64,000 nucleotides of DNA. It comes from Stomorhina lunata (lineage: Eukaryota; Arthropoda; Insecta; Diptera; Rhiniidae). The stretch covers positions 15,392,489-15,456,488 of the forward strand of contig OW121742.1 in the NCBI GenBank assembly GCA_933228675.1. Direction: 5' to 3'. The notes below the pieces were generated by a model. It did no database searches and was not told the DNA's origin. It was given only the letters and a program-made list of their open reading frames with translations. The first letter of the stretch is position 1, and every line of letters begins with the position of its first letter. Positions 1 through 10,940 of the stretch are shown here, piece after piece. A program made the position numbers and the translations under genes.

Positions 1-641
1 CTGTTAAACTTTTTACTTATTGTATAAAAAATCCACGACATAATTCTAATATTTAATTTTGAGAGTACATTCTTGTTACACTGAACAAATGTATACAAAT
101 TCACGAAAAACTTGAGCGATATGCCAAAAAAAAAAAAAAATCATGTAAAGATGCTCTTAAAGGTATTCAAAGCTTACAAACCAATTTAAGCTTTTGGTTA
201 AGCAAATATCTATTTTTTTTTCTAATACAGCACACATTTTACCACAACCGATATTAGTTGTAGTGTTAGCTTGAAAGTCTTGGATTTTTTTTTTCTTATT
301 TCGCCTCTTTTTCAACTCCCACTAGCATTATCTATATTTTCTACTTATATGGGAGTTCTTTTGGTCAATTTCTGTTGCACTTGGTGTTTTTTTTTTGCTT
401 TAATCCAACCATTTTATTTTTATAAGCTTAAAAGCCAGTCAACCAACCAAGTAAAAAAATCACCAGCTATCCATTCGGGCTGGTGCATACAATAGCTCTT
501 TCATTATTATTTCTTGTAGAATTATTATTTTTTTTTTGTTATAAAGATTTTTCTTTTACCTTAAGCTTGAGTATGCATAACTTTATAATGGGCCCCATAT
601 GCAACTTTGTACTAAAGTTATTTAGTGTCTACTTTTCCTAG
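1..641. other. AT-rich non-coding DNA, no gene seen
   Basis: The stretch has homopolymer A and T runs and no frame that reads as a conserved protein. The open frame near 271-495 is rich in Phe and Leu, as translated T-runs are, and I do not take it as coding. A short motif near 100-135 (TTCACGAAAA followed by a GCCAAAA) resembles the degenerate repeat that becomes frequent after 1100. Confidence 0.5.
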
Positions 642-781
642 GCCTATCGCGAAATGAACGACCAAGTGATGGAGTTGAAAGAGCGAAAGACTTCAGGGAA
701 AGACGGAACTTAGCACGAATGTTACGTCGTAAGAATGGTTTCATATCTAGAACACATGTCACTTTTTCTTACGAGGATTAA
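642..781 (+). CDS. Candidate terminal exon, unrecognised protein (very tentative)
   Basis: A 46-codon open stretch ends in TAA at 779-781. It has no useful ATG at its start, so it could only be an internal or last exon. It is preceded at 631-641 by a pyrimidine-rich stretch ending TTTTCCTAG, a plausible splice acceptor, and the frame enters with two bases completing a codon. The predicted peptide is charged and Arg/Glu-rich (for example DFRERRNLARMLRRKNGF). Base composition is clearly less AT-rich than the surroundings, and this higher-GC patch continues to about 880. I do not recognise a family. A frame of this length can occur by chance, and no matching upstream exon is visible in the window. 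It could equally be a fragment of an old mobile element. Confidence 0.18.
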
Positions 782-1099
782 AACTTAAATTGACGCCAAT
801 AATGTTGTGTAAGCCTGGCTTTGACTTCCATCTGCATGATTGTTCAAAACATGCCAGAGGATGCGAGAGTCGTCGGATGTTTAATGAATTCTTAATGATT
901 TTAATTTGTCATTAGCAGGAGCTGAAACAATTTGAAATTAAGGTCTGAAAATATTGTTCACATAATGAAAATAAGAAAATGGAGTTTCGAGTCTCCACCA
1001 GATTTGGATTTGCATTTCCAAAAAGTAGTAAACTTCTGCTCCTTACATTTCTTGATATGTGTGTCATTCATTTTACAAAATTTGATAAGCTTCGAAATA

Positions 1100-2960
1100 T
1101 ACAAGTGATTAGCAGATTTCGAAAGGTCTTCCGTCACAAATACCCAAATTTCAAGTAAGTACCAAAGGCAAAATAATTTGGCATTAATTACTGTAATTTT
1201 ATCTTACATATAAACAAAAAGTACCACAAAAGATTCAAAATATAGTTTTATTTAGTAAATAGCCATATATTTTAAATACTTCATCATTTGGTTTGAAAAA
1301 TTCACGAAAGTACCAAAATAAAGATACTCGCCTTAAATTAAATAGCATTCGTCGTGACAGAAAAATATTAACCGAAATAATCTCCGGGTTTAATAGCAGA
1401 ATTTTCAAATAGTATAAAGATGTTTTCTACATATAAAGAATAAGTACCACGAATGAACTTAAATATCATTTTTTTCAGTAAATTATGGTTCAGGTCATCT
1501 GGCTTTAAAAATTCACAAAAGTGCCAAAATAAATTGTTTGTCTTACACTTTGTGTCTCAGATTAATAAGAAACATTTTCAAAAGTACTTTTTTCTCAAGA
1601 ATTTGTTATTAACTATAAATGGTCTAATAAATAAACTGGGTCATTTTTTATGGATTGAAACCGAAGACCAAGTATCAACAAATATAGTAAAGCATATAAA
1701 AGTTTTCCTCCATAAATTTAATATTTTTTCATGACAAAAACATTTTTTTCTTTAAGTGTTTTTTTCCAAAGAAACTTAAGGTTTAAGAAAAAGTACCAAA
1801 GTTCTAAAGATTGACAAAAGTTACAAAAAAGTATATTTGCATATAACGGCTCAAAATTACAAAAAGTACCAAGAAATACCCTAAAATAATTTTTACGTAC
1901 TTTAGATCTTATGATACAAAAAAGACCAGTAATGGAAGATAAAATGTTTTTAATGGAAATGGGACTCAATGTTTCAAAAAGTACTTAATCATATTTTTTT
2001 ATATACTTTTGAAAATGGTACAATTTTAAATTAAAATTTAAGTTCTATCAATATCATATCATATAATATAGAGTTTGAAAATGTTACCCGTTTTTACCCT
2101 TTTTCATAGCCTCAGTGGGCAAACAATCAAATGTTATTGAATGCATTACATTTTGTATATTCTTAAGAAATGTATTTCTATATTGATTAGTTTAAAAGAC
2201 ATATATGAATGTTCAATATTTAAGAGATTTAACCCTTTTAAAACTGGATAAAATTGAAAAAAGTACCATACAGGTGTTTCGTACTTTTTTATAAGAAAAT
2301 AATGTATTTTTTAATAACTAGTTTAAATGACATAAAAATGCTCCACCTTGGGCGCTCAAGTGGTCTAAAGAGGTAGAGTGCGAGACTGGGTATCGATTCC
2401 CACCAGATCTTATGGTTAATTACATTTTAGGGCGAACATGGTCTTCGCCACCTTATTCGAATTTTTATTATAAAAATAAATAAAACATTTTATGATATTC
2501 AAGAGTTTGTCCCATTTTTATCTTTTAAGGAACAAAAAATTGCAAAATGTATCAAACATGTACAAATTTTGTAATTACTTCTCATAAATACAATCAGGCA
2601 AAAATATATTTCTATGTGAAAATGCTTAAAAGATATAAAAAATGTACCAACATTTTTTACCCTTTCCACAATTGTAAAAAATAACACACAAGGGTTTATT
2701 TTTGTACAAATTTTCTTCGAAAAGGTACCAACAATTTTTTTTTCTCCCTTACCACTTAAACGGACAAATTTGAATTTCATCTCTGCCAAATATAAATAAA
2801 TCTTTCTTTTTCTCCCAAAAAATATTTAGCAAAATTTAGAAACTAACTAAACATTTTGAAATCCTCTGAAATCATTTAGACCACATTTGTGTTTAAAGTC
2901 ATAACATTTATTGTCAAGTGAGCTACTAGCTAACTTTTAAAAAGTACCAGGCACGTAATT
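1100..2960 (+). repeat. Very degenerate dispersed/tandem repeat with AAAGTACCA motif
   Basis: The word AAAGTACCA or a close variant recurs about a dozen times (near 1157, 1221, 1311, 1445, 1521, 1791, 1866, 1979, 2263, 2643, 2725 and 2942). In the best pair, about 1283-1325 and 1493-1536, the homology extends some 40 bp around the motif (TTYAAAAATTCAC, then AAAGTRCCAAAATAAA). Spacing is irregular (about 65-280 bp), so this looks like an old eroded repeat. Isolated matches occur at about 45478 and 55053. A tRNA-like module interrupts it at 2345-2440. Confidence 0.5.
2345..2440 (+). repeat. tRNA-like module, probable SINE fragment
   Basis: GGGCGCTCAAGTGGTCTA resembles a tRNA 5' half. About 35 bp further on, GGGTATCGATTCCC resembles a B box/T arm with one extra base. 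A 6-bp hairpin (GGCGAA...TTCGCC) follows near 2431-2449. It does not fold as a complete tRNA, so a tRNA-derived short interspersed element or tRNA pseudogene is the likeliest reading. It is less AT-rich than its flanks. Confidence 0.4.
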
Positions 2961-3126
2961 CGTACTTTTATCACACAAACTGATTACCATTTTGTTGCAT
3001 TTTTTAAATACCATAAAAAGTTTTTCCAGTTTTTTAAAACCTAAACTTTTTTCTAACAATTTCATAACACCCCTCTTATACACTCACATGTAGTCGTTTG
3101 TACCCAATTTAAGGTAACCTAAGTAA

Positions 3127-3345
3127 ATGTCGGCATTGGTAGTGACAACAACACTGATGACGATGATGATGAGGACAACAAAGATGATGATGGTTTTAGT
3201 ACTGGTCGTTATTGCTGCTGCAGTTGCTGTTATTTCGAGGTGCTGTAGCACCTCCACTAAATATAGCAATAGCCTTAGCTTTGCAGTAGATGCTGATGCT
3301 GCTGCTGCCGCCGACAATGATGATGATGATGAGGCTTTAAAGAGG
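3127..3345. repeat. Trinucleotide-rich low-complexity tract (GAT/GCT/GTT)
   Basis: Imperfect runs of GATGAT, GCTGCT and GACAAC-type triplets occur at about 3155-3195, 3210-3240 and 3290-3335. They keep both strands open for 86-90 codons, giving Ala/Asp-rich or Ser/Ala-rich peptides. This is microsatellite behaviour rather than a gene: neither strand has a recognisable domain. Confidence 0.6.
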
Positions 3346-4204
3346 ATATATGACACTTTTAGTAGAAAGAATCTATACTATAGATAATTCCTATAACTTG
3401 TTTGTTAAACTAATCAATGTTGATGGTTATTTATTTTAAAAGCTTGAATTTAGCTATAAATAATGATGACTTTAGTTGATATACACTCACATTGTCGTCA
3501 CTGGCTGTGGGAGTTTCATTCGCAAATGCATTTTTTTCTTTATTAAATTGAAAATAATTTAGCCTTTAAGCAAAGCTTATGTCTGTAAGATTTACACCTT
3601 AAATTTATTTAAAAGCAATTGCGAAGTTTTTTGAAAAAAAAAAAAATGTCCACTTCAATGTAAATTTAAAATATATGAGCTAAGGTATTACTAAATTAGT
3701 AACTTTTTTTCTTCGGATTTTATTGCAGGTTGTATTCAGAGCAGTTTAGCAACAAAGTAAGTATGTAAATGGTTTTAACACGAGTTTATGGATTTTGTTA
3801 AATAAATTTTGATATTAAATTAAATTATTTTTAGATAATAAATCAATAAAGTTACTTTGTTTTTATATTTAGATTAAAATAAATTTGCTTCCTTCTAAAG
3901 AAATAAAGTCAAACCGACTGAGAAAAATTGATAAAACAAAAATAGTTATCGAATGCTTATTTCTCATTTAAATGACTTGGAAGTTCTAAGATAGAATCAG
4001 GATGTTCTGGAATTATGAGCTTTTTACATTTAATAAGCTCACAAACATATTGTCGGTCATGTAAAAAGACAATCATTTGAAATTGATTTTTTTTGTGATT
4101 CCAAGTGGTTTTCTAAAAAGCCCTAACTTATTCCCAAAAACATTTATTTTTTTAAAAGAACTATCTCGCCAAATTATGTGTAAATGTATCGACTAATAAT
4201 ATAC
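3346..4204. other. AT-rich non-coding DNA, nothing specific seen
   Basis: No coding frame, RNA gene or clear repeat was recognised. A homopolymer A run lies near 3637-3648. Confidence 0.5.
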
Positions 4205-5065
4205 AACTTTCGAATCTTGAAGCTTTCGGTTTGGTGTATAATGCTTTCTTACATAAAACTTTTGTTGACAAAATATTTCGCATAGAAAACTTTTCTATAT
4301 AAAATGTTCAATATGAAAAGCTTTCCTTTAAAAACATTTCACATCGAAAGCTTTCCAATAAAAAACAGCCATTATCTGAAGTTTTTTTTTATGCGTATAA
4401 AACTTTCGATGTCAAAATAATAAACTTTGGATATCGAAAGATTTTTTTATAAAAAACTTCTAATATCAGAAGCTTTCCTATAGGTAACTTTTGATATAAA
4501 AAGCTTTCAACTAAAAACATTTTACATCTAAAGCTTTCCAATAAAAAAGATTTCATATATACTTTTGATGTCGAAGGATTTCCCTTAGAAAACTTTTGAT
4601 ATTAAAAGATTTCATGTAGAAAACTTTCGATATCAAAAAATATCTTGTACAAAACTTTTATCGTCAAAATATTTTGGATAGACAACTTTTTAAATATATC
4701 AGAAGATCTTGTAAAGGTTACTTTTAATATCAAAAGCCTTCTAATAAAAACAATTCATTTCGAAAGCTTTCCATATAAAATAGCCAATATTTAAAGATTC
4801 CCTATATAAAAATATCGACATCGAATGGGTTCCCTATAATAAACTTTCAATATCGAAAGATTTTTTATAGAAAACTTTTGATTTTCTACATAAAACTTTA
4901 AATGTCAAAAGATTTAATTTAGAAAACATTTGATGTCAAATTAAATTAAATATGTAAAGATTTTAGATAGAAAGAAAATTTCCGTATCGAAAGATTTGAA
5001 ATAAAAAACATTTAATATCGAAAGATTTCTTATAGAAAACATTCCCTATCGAAAGCTTTTCTTAA
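4205..5065. repeat. Minisatellite array, family I-like, highly degenerate
   Basis: Copies about 30-40 bp long of a unit built from AAAACTTTYGATATCGAAAG and TTTCYTATAG blocks, heavily diverged and with indels. The ATCGAAAG and TATAGAAAA words link it to the cleaner arrays at 18 and 22 kb. No copy-to-copy homogenisation is visible, so it looks old. Confidence 0.75.
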
Positions 5066-6873
5066 TATAATTTGTTTTGATTACTATAGAAAAAGCTCTA
5101 AGTTACATTTATGCTCTGAAGTCAGACAACAAAAAGAACTGAATTTTGTTTTTTGACTATTTAAATTAAAAAAAAAAATGGGGACCAAATTCGTCCCTCA
5201 TAACCTGCATTTAAAAAGACTTACGATTTTGTCAATTACAGTCTTAAATATGTAAAGTTTCAAATATGCGAGTTAGAGCCTTTTTGCATGAGACCAACGA
5301 TATTCTCCTCAGTATAATTCCTAGATAATTTCAGATACCTTAAGAAGTTTTCGAGATATAAACAATATTATGACCAAAAGAGAAAATAACCAAGAATTAG
5401 TTACATTATTAGTTACATCTGAGTAGATGTGACAGTGGCCTCAAATGTTATACTAATGAAATTTGCTTATTAATACTTCTTAATTCAATTATTCGACGAG
5501 TGAGATGATTTAAGTTCTAACTGGGCAAGTTTTGTCATCACATTCCAAAGCTACCCTGGGTATGGGGCACATTCGTCGAATCTGACTGTTTTGACTAACT
5601 CTAAAAGTAAGTAACTATACTAATTTATCACAAGTTCTAGGTACGAGTTTTTATCATTAATATCTAGGACAACAACACGTCACAAAATTTTTATATCTGT
5701 TGAGTATATACTTAGATATAGGGTTCTAAACAAAAAGTAATGAATCTACCCCAGTCTCCCCTACATATGTATGTATTCCAGAACCATTTAAGGTATACTT
5801 AATAAGTATTATAATAAGTATTACTTATCAAATAATTTATAACAGTAATCGTAGTATGGCGATTTTACATTTTTTACAAAATGTTAATAAATAAATACTA
5901 ATCTACAATATATCAAATTAAATTATCTTTTAATAATTTACGTATTTCAACTTATATATAAATATAAAATTTAACCATTCAAGTTATTTCATACATATCC
6001 TGTATGATGAAAGTGTTAAACATATTTCCAGACTTTTTGGCATATCAAATATTTTCTTTTAATCCGCAAAAAGAGAATTATTGAAATTTTTATTAAATAA
6101 ATTGAATCAAAATTTATTGGCTTTTTAATGCTACATCCATTCATATTTTATTTATAATATTTAACTGAATCTTGAAATTTATTCAATAACACAAAAATAT
6201 TTTTTATTTTGGAATCATAAATAATTCTTAGCTCAAGTACCCTTTAGTGTCAGGCTTTTACTTAGCAATTATCCTCTCCTGCATTCATTCGATGGCTATA
6301 AACGATGAGTTAAAATATTAACACTCTAATACGGATGTGATCATAAACGACAAACAGACTAAAAAATAACATATTTTCCTCTTAAATACAAATAAAAGAG
6401 TTAGTAGTAAAAGCGATAAAAAAAATATTGTGTATTAAAATACATTTAACAAAGCTTAACAAAGATTTAAGGAGATGACGATGACAACTGGTGGAGGTGC
6501 TACTTGTAGATAATATTTTGAAAATTTATTTATCTAGAGCTGTTAATGAAATGAGTGCAGCTTTTACAGTTTATAAGATATATGACTCAGATTGCTATGT
6601 TTCTCGGGCCTCAGCAACATCAAGGGAATTGTAGATTAGACAAGTTATGAAATTCCAGATAAATTCAAATCTGTTTGCATGTATTTACTTATTCACTTGC
6701 AAATCCCAACTATGAAATAAAGTCATAGGGTACCAAATCAGGACATTTTGGAATTTTAAAAAGTCCAGAAGAGAATAAACCTCCTTTGGCGACTATTTTT
6801 ATTTCTTCGAAGACTTTTGGCTAACAAATATTTGTAGAGTATTGAAAATTAACCATTGCACTTTCCAACGATG
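5066..6873. other. AT-rich non-coding DNA, nothing specific seen
   Basis: No gene or structured repeat was recognised. Short patches with more GC (for example 5519-5600) carry stops in all frames. Confidence 0.5.
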
Positions 6874-6963
6874 CACAGTGGGTTGAAAAAAAAAATTGGG
6901 AAATTTTTACGGAGGAGCATTCGAGCTTAAGTTTGGAATTTAGAGTCTGTAGACTTATAAGTA

Positions 6964-7432
6964 GGGCACCTCGGGTTTTTCAAAAATTAAAAACTATCCA
7001 GATGTAAGATTTTTGATCCGATATTAAAGACTTTTATATGTACGAACTATTTATTTATTGAATTAAGAAATCTCAATGAAAAAATGTTCGTTTTTTTGTG
7101 ATTTACAATTTTTTTCTGAATTTCCGGATGCCTGTCATCATTTGAAATCATTTCCTAAAATTTTTTTCATATTAAAAAAAAAAAAGATTTATTCGTAAAA
7201 ATCGGCAAAATTTTTTTTAAACAAATCGGGAAAAATTTCGATCCGATATTTGCAAAATTCCAGGCTTAAGTCGTCACAAAGGTGATTTTTTTAAGGCGAA
7301 TATCTCATAAACTATAGTATATAAACCGTGTAGCAACGTAGATCTCATCTAGCAGATTTAGTTCAAATACAAATCTTTTATATCTCATTGAAAATGTGAC
7401 TGAAATTAATTTTTGAAAAACACGAGGTGCCC
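6964..7432. repeat. Inverted-repeat pair, possible internal part of an old fold-back/MITE
   Basis: A 26-bp sequence at 6964-6989 (GGGCACCTCG, then GTTTTTCAAAAATTA) recurs inverted at 7407-7432 with one mismatch. Weaker inverted similarity continues outward for tens of bases (TAAGT and GAATT blocks). Outer termini and a target duplication could not be fixed. A CACAGTG heptamer at 6874-6880 lies just outside, but I find no inverted partner for it. Confidence 0.55.
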
Positions 7433-7587
7433 ACTTTGAGGGCATATAGCTTCACTCTTGATAAGTTTATATGCTACGAATTCTAAACATCTTCAAGAGA
7501 CGATTGAGAAAAACAAGGTGCTGGATGACTTGCTATAGACATGAACAGAGAGTAATCACATGGGCTATAATGTGAATGCATAAAAAC

Positions 7588-8283
7588 CAGGGACCGAAAA
7601 TAACTGTTATTTTCGATTTTTTTATTAAAAAAGCAGCCTGAAGGAAATGTCGGAGAATAAATCCAAGTATATCATTTTGATAGTCTTGGACCAAATTTTC
7701 TTAATATGCGATGCTCTTAAAAATCTAATTTTTATTTTTTAGAAAACAAAAAGTTATTTTTTGATTTTTATTTTTTGAGCAAAAATAACAGTTATATTTA
7801 ACTTTATTTTTTCGAAATAAAAGCTATTTTTGTGTTTCAACCCCTTTGGTTCGATTTTGCAATGTGGCTAGAGCTTACGCCGCACATCCGTAGGATCGCA
7901 GGTTTTAGCCGCGGCGATGACTGAAGGAACAAAATATGTGTTCACCCCAGTCTGCGAAAACTTGCCTTAATTTTGCACAGCTACACAAGTTAGCGTAGAA
8001 AGGTCGTTGTCGGCATTAGGGCTGATTTTTGGAGACTTGGGATACAATTTATCGGAAGAAAATTTAGATGCAATCATGATTGCTAAACTCAACTCCATTA
8101 ATTGTTGAGCATATGGAAATTATTTTCACTGAAAAATTATCTTTGTTTAAAAAAAATTAATAAATTTAATGAATTTGTCATGAATTTAAACAAAAATAAT
8201 TTTTATTTCTGCTCAAAAAAATAAAAGTAAAAAAATAACTTTTATTTTCTGACTTTTACGATAAAATTTATAACAGGTCCCTG
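7588..8283 (+). mobile_element. Non-autonomous hAT element, 696 bp, with 8-bp target duplication
   Basis: The left end is CAGGGACC and the right end GGTCCCTG, an 8-bp perfect inverted terminus. The flanks are the identical octamer ATAAAAAC at 7580-7587 and 8284-8291. CAGGG-type ends with an 8-bp duplication are the signature of hAT transposons. Subterminal AT-rich inverted blocks occur inside (TTTTTGAGCAAAAATAAC near 7770, matched inverted near 8205-8240). A remnant of the transposase C-terminus remains at 7958-8108. Around 7865-7915 a tRNA-like stretch (GTGGCTAGAGCTT, then GCAGGTTTTAGCCGC) may be a captured SINE. The element is too short to be autonomous. Confidence 0.92.
7958..8108 (+). pseudogene. 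hAT transposase C-terminal dimerisation domain fragment, frameshifted
   Basis: From 7971 to the TGA at 8106-8108 the frame reads through VSVERSLSAL, then GDLGYNLSEENLDAIM, close to the conserved hAT C-terminal dimerisation region (pattern SVERxFSxL followed by R/GxxLSxExLxxL). Just upstream, the residues expected before it (KLALILHS, 7958-7981) are in another frame, so a small indel has broken the reading frame near 7981. Everything upstream of the dimerisation domain, including the catalytic DDE residues, is absent. In intact elements this domain mediates transposase multimerisation on the ends. Here it cannot make an active enzyme. The identification rests on the motif and on the hAT-type ends of the host element. 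Confidence 0.85.
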
Positions 8284-9900
8284 ATAAAAACATCAGAACC
8301 GAACTCCCTGAGCTCTAAATATTGTCGTTGTAAATTCTGTATAATTCGGTCTAATTAACCCTAAGCGACTGACGTGTAGTCCAGCAGAAACAATCAAAAT
8401 CAAAGGTTTTTATAGAAAATTCATGCCATGCCGTAAATTAATAAAACAAAAATTAGTCCAGATACAGAGTACTAAAGCCTTCTATTAAGAAAATATTTAA
8501 TAGAGAACATTTTTGCTAACGTTTAAACTTCGTAAAATTTTGTAGAACAATTATAGGGTGTATGCGCATATTTATGAGATTGTTAAAGTTTTATTTTTAA
8601 TCCCTCCAGCAGTTTATTGACATTTTATGTATTTAACTTTAAATATAAAAATAAAAACACTAGACCACATAGGAAAAGCAAGCGTTTACACCAACAATTT
8701 ATCGAATCTCCAAAACAAGAGTTACTCTAGCATAGGACCTCACTACAAAAAAAAAGAGGAATAGAATGAGGTGGGAGTATTTAAAATTATTTAAATGATA
8801 TTTAAATAAAAATTTAAAAAAATAAATTCTGCTCGTTTGCTAGTGTAAATCGGTTGTTTTTAAAGTATTTGCATGCTTTGCTGTTAGATTATTGTCATAT
8901 TACGTGTTATAATAAATATAAAAAAATGAAAAATTTATATTTATGAATATTTTAAGACAGGAAAAGAATCCATGGACATATTAACAGACATCCTGAAAGA
9001 TACATATACACTTACAAATGCATATACATAAATAGATACACATGTAGATGTAGACATATCATTTTTGAAGAGGTGTTTATAGGTGGATTTTCAAATAGAT
9101 GCGGGTTTTAGAAGACAAACAGACAGACAGACTGAAAACGCTTTACCCAACAACAAGAATTACAAAACATCTTTTAGATTCAATATCTTCGCAAATGATA
9201 GAGATAGAACAGAAACTATATAAATGATTTTTTATGAGTTTTTATTTCTTTTTATTATTTTTATTAGGTTGAAATGATAAAAGGTTTGAAAGCAAAATCT
9301 TGTATAACATTTTGATTTGTGTCAGTTACTTTTCTAGTTTGTTATATCTCTGTCCGTCTTTCTTTCTGTTATAACGATGTTACGATTTTCCATCTTATAT
9401 TTTTGTGTAATTTAAAAAATTGAAATTTTATAGTCACAACTACTTAAGGTCATCTCTCATACTCAAACATGTTGAAGTGAATTGCCAGTTGAGTAAGAGA
9501 ATCTTGAAGCGAAAGAAGGCAAAGCTGGTAAAAGCGATAATAAACTAAATGTTAAAATGAAAAACGGAAAACGGAGAAAAAAGAAGAAAATTGCTGTCAT
9601 CTTAAAGCTATTTTGCTATTTATTGCCAATAAATGCTAGTAAAAATAAAAATGTTGACATTGTCAACAATGAATTTACACTTGCCATTGCAACAAAAGAG
9701 CTACGGACGTTGTCGCACCGACAACTCAAAGATTTGAAAACAAAGAAGAAATAAACTAAACTTTTGGAATTAAATTGTGGATACATTGTTTTTTATCTAA
9801 AACGTTATTGGTGGGTATTAAATTTTGGAAGTCAAATATATTGTTGTTAATCAGGGTAGAGAAAAAAGAGTAAGTTTAAAAAGTTTTCAGATGTATTAAA
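8284..9900. other. AT-rich non-coding DNA, nothing specific seen
   Basis: Apart from the 8-bp hAT target duplication at its start, I see only low-complexity DNA, including an ACATA/ATACA-rich patch at about 9000-9065. The open frame near 9557-9754 is Lys/Asn-rich, has no recognisable domain, and is not called. Confidence 0.5.
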
Positions 9901-9976
9901 GGGTGCTGTGGCTAAGTTTCTTAGCACGTCAACTACTAAGCAATTCTGCTTGGGTTCGAAACCCAGTCATGGTAAC
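9901..9976 (+). repeat. tRNA-like module, possible SINE or type II tRNA pseudogene
   Basis: TGGCTAAGTTTCTTAGC matches an A box. TTGGG-TTCGAAA-CCCAG forms a complete 5-bp T stem with a canonical 7-base T loop. Between them AGCA-ATTC-TGCT could be a long variable arm as in Leu/Ser tRNAs. The acceptor ends do not pair, so it is unlikely to be a functional tRNA. Confidence 0.5.
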
Positions 9977-10932
9977 ATTAAATTCTGTAATTATTTATTC
10001 CCTCCAAACATTCCTACAGTATTAACGCGCTATCGATGTAAAGGAAGACAATTGGAACAAAAAGCTTAGCAACAGATGGCGCAACTCCTAAAATAAAGAT
10101 GATATGTAATTAAAGTGTTGAATAATATAAAGCTAAAAAATGAAAAAAGGGTTCTTTATATAAGTCAAAGTTTTGTCAGGGAAATATAGTCCGAATAATA
10201 AACAGTATGAGTCACAAGCGGTAATTTGAGATATAGGTATATGTATTGGACTAAGCTAACTCACACTCGGATTATTAAGTAGCCTATTTGAATAGATTTG
10301 TATGTAAAGAACACCACAAGACGATGTTCTATCTTAGTTACAATGAAATCTTGCCCAGAATGGAATTCTGTTTTCTTTGGTGCCGATTGTTTTAAAGGTG
10401 TCACGCAGATGAGAGAATATATCGAGCCCTAACCGCGAAAAAGACTCAAACGCCAAAAACTAAAATTTACAGGAGAAGCATTTTTTAAAATATCTTTTGA
10501 CAGTGAATTGTACTTAAGTCTTTATTGTTTTTGCTGTAAAATCATAACGGTAAAATATACTGCCCTGATATTTTGTGAGATGATGCAGATAATCATGAAT
10601 AATAAATTTTAATAATCATGTCGCTTAAGCCTTTTTGGCTGTTATGGCTCGATATTTTTGTCGATGTATGAGATTTTAAAATCAAACCGGAAGATTCAAT
10701 AGATTGAACTCGTTGCATACTTGTTGCTTGATTTTAACGTGTAACAATGGACTTCAATAAGTCTGATCTTTTAACTGACATATTCAGCTAACCTAACAAC
10801 CTACAAGAATACGTTTTTTGACCTATTTTCTTGTTATTATTTGTAAATGACTTTCTTGCCTATTAACTCATTTGCTGATTATATGTAGCAACATTTGTCA
10901 TTCGTACTCAATCAACTACAGGCCAAGCATGT
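9977..10932. other. AT-rich non-coding DNA, nothing specific seen
   Basis: No gene, array or element end was recognised between the tRNA-like module and the target duplication of the next element. Confidence 0.5.
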
Positions 10933-10940
10933 CTCATATC

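Noticed and set aside
3084..3387. Overlapping frames of 86-90 codons on both strands
   Set aside because: Both come from GAT/GCT trinucleotide runs; there is no domain, and frames open on both strands are typical of microsatellites.
4117..5108. Direct repeats AAAAAGCYCTAASTTA on both sides of the first array
   Set aside because: About 15 of 17 bases match, but they are not at the array edges and no inverted ends accompany them; chance or an older duplication.
6874..6880. CACAGTG as the end of a second Transib element
   Set aside because: No inverted partner with matching flanks was found within 2 kb, and the following bases do not match the ends at 37090 or 39044.
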